The notes beneath the pieces were generated by a model. The model searched no databases. It saw nothing but the letters and a program-made list of their open reading frames with translations, and was not told the origin of the DNA. Position numbers and translations under genes: made by a program. From Colimorpha sp964483145 (GTDB taxonomy: Bacteria; Bacteroidota; Bacteroidia; Bacteroidales; P3), in NCBI GenBank assembly GCA_964483145.1, contig CAZAAK010000044.1, forward strand, positions 1-20,294: DNA of 20,294 nt, read 5' to 3'. Below, in pieces: positions 15,402-20,294 of the stretch. Within the stretch, counting starts at the first letter, position 1. Each line of letters begins with the position of its first letter.

Positions 15402-17477
15402 CTATCTTACATTATACCTTAGTCCCGCATAGAACAGCCGCCCCATTAGTGGCGCATACACCACCGAGGCGTCGAAGTTTTTCTCAAACGGGTGCTCGTA
15501 CCCTGCTATGGGCTGCTCCTGCGTGTAGCCAGTGATGTTTTCCACGCCGACATAAATTTCAAAACGCTTGAATTTGCGCGTGATTTGCCCCAACATATAC
15601 ACGTAGGGGTCCGTATAGCCGTTGTGGCTGCTCACGTTCAGGGGCAACCGCTGCGGTCCGTTGAGCTGGGTGGTGAGGTCGAAACGCCACTTCTCAAAGG
15701 CGCTGTGGTAGGTCAGCACCAGCAGGGCGCGCCATTTGGAGGTGTAGGGCTTGTCCATCAGCACGCCGTGGTAGGTCGTCTTGACGTTGTTCAACTTGCC
15801 TGCCAGGGTAATCTCAAAGTTCCGTAGAGGCTCTAGGTTCAGGTCCACTTGCGCCACATCCGCAAAGCTGCGTCCCTGCAAGTTGTAGAACCACACCTCG
15901 TTGGGGTCCTGGTCGTAGTCGGCCACTAGCTGGCTGACAAACTCGGTATGGTAGAAATCGGCTGTGATGCGCATCTTGCGCTCTCCACCCAGTGCAAAGG
16001 TCTTGTTGAGGTTAACGCCGCCATTCCATGCCTCCTCCAGAGCAATCTCACCCACCACATTCACGCTACGGCTGGAGGCCAGCATGCCGATGTTGTCCGC
16101 CACCACATTGGCTGCGCGGAAGCCCCGCCCTGCCGAGGCGCGGATGATAAAGGTCTCCACCGGCTCCCAGCGCAAGTGAAGCCGGGGCGTCAGTAGATGG
16201 CGCCCGAAAGCACTGTTGTAGTCGTAGCGCAGCCCCGCTGTGGCGGTGAATAGGGTACCCAACTTTAGCGTGTACTCCCCAAAAACGCCGGGCAACACTT
16301 CTCTTAGGCTTCCCCAACCCAGTGTGTCGTTGCGCCAGGGGCGGGCATCGAGGTAGGGCCGCGAGTATAGGTCCTCCACAATATCGCTGTATCGTAGCGA
16401 GGCCCCGCCGCTGACATTGGACCACGCCCCCACTTCGGCATCCACTAGCACATTGGCGTAGAGGTCGGTCTGGCGCGAGTTGTACTCACTCAGGCCGTAG
16501 AACGACTCCTGGCGGGTGTGCGAAACCGCTATCTGGGTCCCAAGGCTCGCCTTTTCGCCCAGCGGCGCGCCGTTCTTGGTAAAGAAATGTATCCTGTCGG
16601 TGTTGCCGCCAAAGCCGTAGACCGAGTCGTTGCCCCGCATCGCTCGGCTAAATTCCATGTTCCCGCCTAGGCGCTCCTCGTGGGTGTAGTTGGCCAGCGT
16701 AATGGAGCGGAACCCGTTGTCGCCTTCGTAGTACCAGCGGTTGACAAGGTTCAGCTGCGTCTGTAAGGGAAAGTCCCTGTAGCCGTCATGTCCGCCTTGG
16801 CTGTCGCTAGGTAGGTGGTCCACTGCGAGGAAATTGTGCGTCCCAAACAGGTAAACTCCCGTGTAGAGCTTGTCGGTGAGCTGTAGGTTGGCTTTGGCCG
16901 TCAGTTCGGCTTTGCCGTCGCTGTTCCCGTAGAGGTTTGCTGTCAGCCGGTTGCCGCGATGTGGCTTCTCATATTCGAGGTTGATTGTGCCAGTGATGCT
17001 CTCGTAGCCGTTCTTGACTGTGCCGGCGCCTTTGCTCACCGATATGCTCTCCAGCCACTGCCCTGGCACATAGCCCAGCCCGTAGGGGGCCGAAATGCCT
17101 CTAAGGAAAGGTATGTTCTCCAGCATCATCTGAGAGTAGATGCCGGTAAGCCCCAGCAACTGTATCTGTTTGCTGCCCGAGACGGCATCGCTGTAGCCCA
17201 CATCCACCGTGGCCGAATTCTCAAAACTTTCGCCCAAGTTGCAGCAGGCCAAGCCTTTCAAGCCATCGGCAGTAATCACTTCGTTCTGCTCCACCGAGCT
17301 CAGTTTCTGAAAGCTACGCTCGTGGTGGCTACGTACGCGCACCTGTGGTAGGGTGCGGATGTTGCCCAGCGCGGTGGTATCGCTTTGTGCCTGTGCGCTT
17401 GTCGGCATCAGCGCCGGCATCAGCAACGCCAAAGTGGCTAGTAGGCGGCTTATTTTATGTAATATCTTTGTTGTCAT
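15402..17477 (-). CDS. TonB-dependent outer-membrane receptor
   Basis: The protein has 691 residues from the ATG at 17477, which opens a signal peptide (MTTKILHKIS, Leu/Ala core, cleavage after AQA). An upstream in-frame ATG adds an unlikely polar extension. The plug domain spans roughly 45-170: VITADGLKGLACCNLGES (67-84), QIQLLGLTGIYSQMM, a proline-rich turn (ENIPFLRGISAPYGLGYVPG) and ISVSKGAGTVKNGYESITGTINLEY, a classic plug ending. The rest is a 22-strand-type barrel. There is no N-terminal CarboxypepD_reg or SusC-type extension and no SusD partner, so a metal or metal-chelate ligand is likelier than a glycan. The plug Cys78-Cys79 pair is typical of a subset of Bacteroidota receptors thought to deal with metals. 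Downstream genes (porin, imelysin, di-heme protein) support this. Confidence 0.92.
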   Translation of the reverse strand: MTTKILHKISRLLATLALLMPALMPTSAQAQSDTTALGNIRTLPQVRVRSHHERSFQKLSSVEQNEVITADGLKGLACCNLGESFENSATVDVGYSDAVSGSKQIQLLGLTGIYSQMMLENIPFLRGISAPYGLGYVPGQWLESISVSKGAGTVKNGYESITGTINLEYEKPHRGNRLTANLYGNSDGKAELTAKANLQLTDKLYTGVYLFGTHNFLAVDHLPSDSQGGHDGYRDFPLQTQLNLVNRWYYEGDNGFRSITLANYTHEERLGGNMEFSRAMRGNDSVYGFGGNTDRIHFFTKNGAPLGEKASLGTQIAVSHTRQESFYGLSEYNSRQTDLYANVLVDAEVGAWSNVSGGASLRYSDIVEDLYSRPYLDARPWRNDTLGWGSLREVLPGVFGEYTLKLGTLFTATAGLRYDYNSAFGRHLLTPRLHLRWEPVETFIIRASAGRGFRAANVVADNIGMLASSRSVNVVGEIALEEAWNGGVNLNKTFALGGERKMRITADFYHTEFVSQLVADYDQDPNEVWFYNLQGRSFADVAQVDLNLEPLRNFEITLAGKLNNVKTTYHGVLMDKPYTSKWRALLVLTYHSAFEKWRFDLTTQLNGPQRLPLNVSSHNGYTDPYVYMLGQITRKFKRFEIYVGVENITGYTQEQPIAGYEHPFEKNFDASVVYAPLMGRLFYAGLRYNVR

Positions 17478-17481
17478 TGAG

Positions 17482-17625
17482 TTAATTTGGTTGTTGGTTC
17501 GTCTGCACCCGCCTCGCAATCAGCAACAGCACCGCTAGGTGCTCCAGTTCCTCCACCAAACGGTCGACTGTGGAGCAAGGCTTTTGCTTAGCATAGTTAG
17601 TGCCGCTGTCCTTCTCGCGTAACAT
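17482..17625 (-). CDS. Possible small protein (47 codons) just before the TonB receptor
   Basis: An ATG-initiated frame fills most of the gap between nadE and the receptor. It ends 4 nt before the receptor ATG and begins 14 nt after the nadE stop. The product starts MLREKDSGTNYAKQ and contains a likely amphipathic helix (VDRLVEELEHLAVLLLIARR). There is no signal peptide or known domain. Its near-complete use of the gap and its tight junction with the receptor suggest a real gene or a translated leader. However, the same frame stays open upstream through the end of nadE, so chance is possible. Confidence 0.3.
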   Translation of the reverse strand: MLREKDSGTNYAKQKPCSTVDRLVEELEHLAVLLLIARRVQTNQQPN

Positions 17626-17639
17626 CTTGGCCGTAGGCC

Positions 17640-19196
17640 TCAACTGACGGGAACCTTGCGGTCGATATTGTATGCCATTGGCGAAACCTTCAGCACCGGC
17701 GGGCACTGCATCCGCTTCCACTCGTTGACGCGCACCTTGTGCAACACCATTTTCACTACTTCGGGGTCGTAGCCCTCCTCCACAATCTCCTCTAGGCACA
17801 TCTGCTCCTCGATGTGCAGGTTCAGTATGGCATCCAAAACGGCGTATTCGGGCAGCGTGTCGGAGTCCTTCTGCCCAGGGCGCAACTCAGCGGAAGGTGC
17901 TTTGTCGATGGTGTTTTGGGGGATGACCTCACCGTTGCGGTTGATGTACTCCGCTAGCTCGTAGACCTCGGTCTTGTACAAGTCGCCAATCACGCTCAGG
18001 CCACCGTTGCAGTCGCCGTAAAGCGTGCCATAGCCCATCGAGTCCTCCGACTTGTTGGAGGTGTTCAGCATCACCGCCCCGAACTTGTTGGCGTAGGCCA
18101 TCACAATGGTGCCACGGATGCGTGCCTGTAGGTTCTCCTCGGTCACGTCTTCGGGCCGGCCGTCAAAGACCGGCTCCAAGCACTGCCGCATGGTGTCGAA
18201 TATTGGCGCAATGGGCACAATGTCGTATTCCACCCCCAGGTTGTTGGCCAAATCCACAGCATCTTTCACCGAGTGGTCAGTGGAGTACTGCGATGGCATC
18301 AGTATGCCGTGCACCCTCTCAGGGCCCAAAGCTTGGGCTGCCAGGGCACACACCATGGCACTGTCCATGCCGCCGCTAAGGCCTATTACGCAACGTTGGA
18401 TGCCGTTCTTGCGAAAATAGTCGCGTATGCCCATAATCAAGGCTTTGTAGACCAGCTCCACGGCTTCGGGCTTGGGGTCGTCGCACTCCTGCAACAACTG
18501 CAGGTCTACCGTTTGGGCGTGCTGCTCAAAGTAGGGGAACTGGCACAGCACTGCCCCGGCAGCATTCATGGCCATGCTCCCGCCAGCAAAGAGGAAGCTT
18601 CCCTCACCGCCAATGCGGTTGACAAATACCAGCGAGGCATTCAGGTTCTCCACTATCTTGTGCATGCGGTAGCGGATGCGGTAGGGCTTGTTGTAGTCGA
18701 ACACGTTACATCCGCAGCAAATCACCATGTCGGGCTGCTCCATGTGCGACTTCGATAACTCTTTTAGGTCCTCGTAAAAACCAATGGCAATCGACTGCTC
18801 TTGATATTGGATAACCTGCACTCCCTCGCCGCGTACAAAATATTTCTGCTCGTCGGGGGCTAGGTATTTTTTGGTAACGATGCCCCGGATGGCGCAATTC
18901 TGAACAAACACGATGGCGTTGCAAAGCCCTTTGTCCTGAATCTGCAAGGGCATGCCGATAAGGAAGGCGCGGTGCTCCGACTGCTGGATGAGCTCTTGCA
19001 GGCAGGCCTGGGCGCGTTTCTGCAAGTCGGTGTATGCCACCGAACCAAAGAGGGGCGACCCGCAGAGCGTGCAGGCGGGGAAAACCGTCAGCAAGGCCTC
19101 CCGGCTTTCGTCACTCTCTAACTCTTGCTGTATCCATCTTAAATTTTCTTCCGGATTGTTGGTAACAATGTCGTGCTGTACAATATGAATGTTCAT
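17640..19196 (-). CDS. nadE: NAD+ synthetase with degenerate glutaminase (nitrilase-fold) domain
   Basis: The protein has 518 residues from the ATG at 19196, which starts the first beta strand (MNIHIVQHD). It catalyses the last step of NAD synthesis, amidating NaAD with ATP. The C-terminal synthetase half is intact: P-loop SGGMDS (274-279), NTSNKSE (378-384), YGTLYGDCNGG (389-399) and KAPSAELRPGQKD (432-444). The N-terminal half has the nitrilase fold of glutamine-dependent NadE. But the catalytic Glu in FPEL is Ala41 (FPAC), and the nucleophilic Cys in CEDL is Tyr141 (YEDL); only Lys110 (KKYLAP) remains. Glutamine hydrolysis should therefore be lost, and ammonia or another amidotransferase would be needed (inference). 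Its own promoter lies at 19307-19338. Downstream are the small frame and the TonB receptor. Confidence 0.93.
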   Translation of the reverse strand: MNIHIVQHDIVTNNPEENLRWIQQELESDESREALLTVFPACTLCGSPLFGSVAYTDLQKRAQACLQELIQQSEHRAFLIGMPLQIQDKGLCNAIVFVQNCAIRGIVTKKYLAPDEQKYFVRGEGVQVIQYQEQSIAIGFYEDLKELSKSHMEQPDMVICCGCNVFDYNKPYRIRYRMHKIVENLNASLVFVNRIGGEGSFLFAGGSMAMNAAGAVLCQFPYFEQHAQTVDLQLLQECDDPKPEAVELVYKALIMGIRDYFRKNGIQRCVIGLSGGMDSAMVCALAAQALGPERVHGILMPSQYSTDHSVKDAVDLANNLGVEYDIVPIAPIFDTMRQCLEPVFDGRPEDVTEENLQARIRGTIVMAYANKFGAVMLNTSNKSEDSMGYGTLYGDCNGGLSVIGDLYKTEVYELAEYINRNGEVIPQNTIDKAPSAELRPGQKDSDTLPEYAVLDAILNLHIEEQMCLEEIVEEGYDPEVVKMVLHKVRVNEWKRMQCPPVLKVSPMAYNIDRKVPVS

Positions 19197-19306
19197 CGTG
19201 TGTGTGGTAATTATGCCGCCCCGCTTGCCGGAACTGCCCTGCGGGCGCCCGCCAAACACGGCACTATCAGTTGTTTAATATTTTTCTATCCTACAACTAG
19301 GTCGTG

Positions 19307-19338
19307 CAAAGGTACAAAAAAAATAGCAAATGATGCAA
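19307..19338 (-). promoter_or_regulatory. Promoter of nadE
   Basis: The minus strand carries TACCTTTG plus C (19307-19314), a full TAnnTTTGC match. A TTG (19336-19338) lies 21 bp upstream, with an A/T-rich spacer. The resulting leader is about 100 nt. Confidence 0.75.
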
Positions 19339-19644
19339 TTTGGGCTTTTTGAAAAAGTCCTCCTTTTTCCCCACCCACCCCTCCGTCCGCAAACGGATCC
19401 CGCACTTATCCACTGCCGAACCGCACACACCGCCCACTGCCCTACACCGAGCGCTGCCCGTAGCCATGTGTTGGGCGCTACCCACTGCCGAAAATTGACA
19501 GAGTTATAGTTTAAAGTGGCTGAACGTCAACAGAATATTAAATATTAGCCGAATCTTAGTTTGGTTGTGCAAATGTTGTAGTGCTTTTTCGGAGAGGCAT
19601 GGGTGAACAATCCCTGGGTGGTGGGTCGAGCTGTGGTAACCTCG
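19339..19644. other. Noncoding region upstream of nadE
   Basis: No gene is supported on either strand. It contains a short direct repeat, CCACTGCCGAA, at 19410-19420 and 19482-19492, with a partial copy near 19433, and a weak GC-rich hairpin around 19449-19478. No promoter or RNA family was recognised with confidence. Confidence 0.4.
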
Positions 19645-19763
19645 TTTTTTTGTTTACCTTTTGTTTACCTTTTGTTTACTTTTCATTTAGCTTTCATTTA
19701 CGTTAGGTAAACAAAAGCTAAAAGAAATGTAAAAGAAACCTAAACAAAAGGTAAACAAAAAGG
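19645..19763. repeat. Ten 11-bp units in exact register forming a long imperfect inverted repeat
   Basis: Hexamers start every 11 bp without a break. GTTTAC is at 19652, 19663 and 19674, ATTTAG at 19685 and ATTTAC at 19696. The orientation then flips: GTAAAC at 19707, CTAAAA at 19718, GTAAAA at 19729, CTAAAC at 19740 and GTAAAC at 19751. The outer 21 bp of each arm (19647-19667 and 19741-19761) are perfectly complementary. T-tracts lie in the left half and A-tracts in the right half at helical spacing, so the DNA may be curved or the transcript may fold into one long hairpin. Eleven is not a codon multiple, which argues against a protein repeat. Confidence 0.8.
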
Positions 19764-19894
19764 CTAAGCTACAGCTACTTTTCCAATATTCCAAAGCATC
19801 CCGAGGTCCGCTCTTCTGCGTGGCGCAACTGTAGTAGGCGTAGGAGGGTATCGGGGGAACAAGCAGGAGTGTATTGGGGAACAAAAAAATATTT

Positions 19895-19926
19895 TTTGCT
19901 CGGGTGGGAAATTTTTCGTACCTTTG
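19895..19926 (+). promoter_or_regulatory. Promoter of the DUF1703-type ATPase gene
   Basis: TTTG (19895-19898), then 20 bp, then TACCTTTG plus C (19919-19926) is a near-ideal Bacteroidota promoter. It points to the partial gene at 20177 and gives a leader of about 245 nt that contains the direct repeats. Confidence 0.8.
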
Positions 19927-19998
19927 CAGCGTCAAAGTATGTGCCGGAGGCGACCCAAGACGGGAGTGATGGAATGTAAAGAGCTTAAATGCAGCAAA

Positions 19999-20117
19999 TA
20001 GCATGTGTGGGTTAACAAATAGCATGTGTGGGTCAGGGGGAACAAGTATGGGTTTGGGGTAGCATGCGTGGGTTAACAAATAGCAAGCACGGGTCAATGG
20101 TAGCATGTATAGGTTAA
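19999..20117. repeat. Degenerate 20-21-bp direct repeats in the ATPase gene leader
   Basis: Copies of TAGCATGTGTGGGTTAAC or close variants start at 19999, 20020, 20060, 20081 and 20101. A more diverged copy lies near 20044. The spacing is 20-21 bp, about two helical turns. They lie between a strong promoter and the ATG, so they could act as protein-binding direct repeats or as elements of the leader RNA. Confidence 0.7.
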
Positions 20118-20176
20118 AACTAGTCCCCGCGCACCAACATCAAAACCGAAACAAACCGAAGCAAACAGTGGAAAAT

Positions 20177-20294
20177 ATGGCAGAAATTGTGAATTGCTAT
20201 CCAGTTGGGATACAGACCTTTGAGAAGATTCGGGAGGGACACTACCTTTATGTGGACAAGACCCGCTACATTGTCGACTTTAGGGAAAAGAAGA
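20177..20294 (+). CDS. DUF1703-type AAA ATPase / PD-(D/E)XK nuclease family protein, N-terminal part only
   Basis: Only the first 39 codons are present before the window ends. The reading MAEIVNCYPVGIQTFEKIRE followed by GHYLYVDKTRYIVDF matches the conserved start of a large, highly duplicated Bacteroidota family. In that family the start (PxGIQxFExIRxxxxxYVDKT) is followed by an AAA-type P-loop ATPase domain and a C-terminal PD-(D/E)XK nuclease-like DUF1703 domain; neither is visible here. Cellular role unknown. ATG 20177 fits the usual family start. An in-frame ATG at 20105 would add 24 polar residues and lies in the last direct repeat, so it is less likely. The promoter is at 19895-19926. 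Confidence 0.85.
   Translation, partial: MAEIVNCYPVGIQTFEKIREGHYLYVDKTRYIVDFREKK

Noticed and set aside
19645..19763. CRISPR array
   Set aside because: Units are 11 bp, contiguous without spacers, and invert at the midpoint.
19687..20106. 139-codon minus-strand frame with repeated PHMLF-like peptides
   Set aside because: The peptide repetition simply reflects the 20-21-bp DNA repeats, and the frame crosses a strong plus-strand promoter and the 11-bp array.
19999..20117. CRISPR array
   Set aside because: About 18-bp degenerate repeats with only 2-4 bp between them; no unique spacers and no cas genes nearby.

Overview
The window looks like chromosomal DNA of a Bacteroidota (Bacteroidales-like) bacterium. 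The -7 element TAnnTTTG, often TAnnTTTGC, recurs upstream of genes on both strands. There are no clear Shine-Dalgarno sequences. The gene families also fit: SusC/FecA-type TonB receptor, imelysin, di-heme oxidoreductase, HydF and a DUF1703-type ATPase. The species cannot be named from this sequence. Most of the window looks GC-richer than the block at 1076-7058, which is visibly AT-rich and probably acquired.

Left edge (1-865): a small outer-membrane barrel gene on the minus strand, with its own promoter and an excellent intrinsic terminator.

Accessory island (1076-7058, minus strand): a tight four-gene operon. In transcription order it encodes an Rsm22-like SAM methyltransferase with a cysteine cluster, a minimal UvrD-like SF1 ATPase/helicase, an 814-residue protein I cannot place, and a DUF1848 protein with a C-terminal radical-SAM-like CxxxCxxC cluster. 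Spacings are 1 nt, 11 nt and a 14-nt overlap. A perfect 10-bp inverted repeat sits over its promoter, with a nine-G tract just upstream. This is the best candidate for an undescribed system, perhaps defence or nucleic-acid/RNA modification, but the function is inference.

Middle (7382-10865): a secreted alpha/beta hydrolase with a C-terminal LysM domain (plus strand), then on the minus strand an atypical HMA-like metal-binding protein, hydF and folA. hydF and folA overlap by 4 nt.

Right (11061-19338, minus strand): nadE, a possible 47-codon small ORF, a TonB-dependent receptor, a porin-like barrel, an imelysin lipoprotein and a di-heme cytochrome lipoprotein. The last four look like a metal (probably iron) acquisition locus. 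NadE keeps its synthetase P-loop but has lost two of the three glutaminase triad residues.

Right edge (19339-20294): a noncoding stretch with two unusual arrays. One is ten 11-bp units in exact register that switch orientation at the midpoint. The other is about six degenerate 20-21-bp direct repeats in the long leader of a truncated DUF1703-type ATPase gene, which runs off the window.
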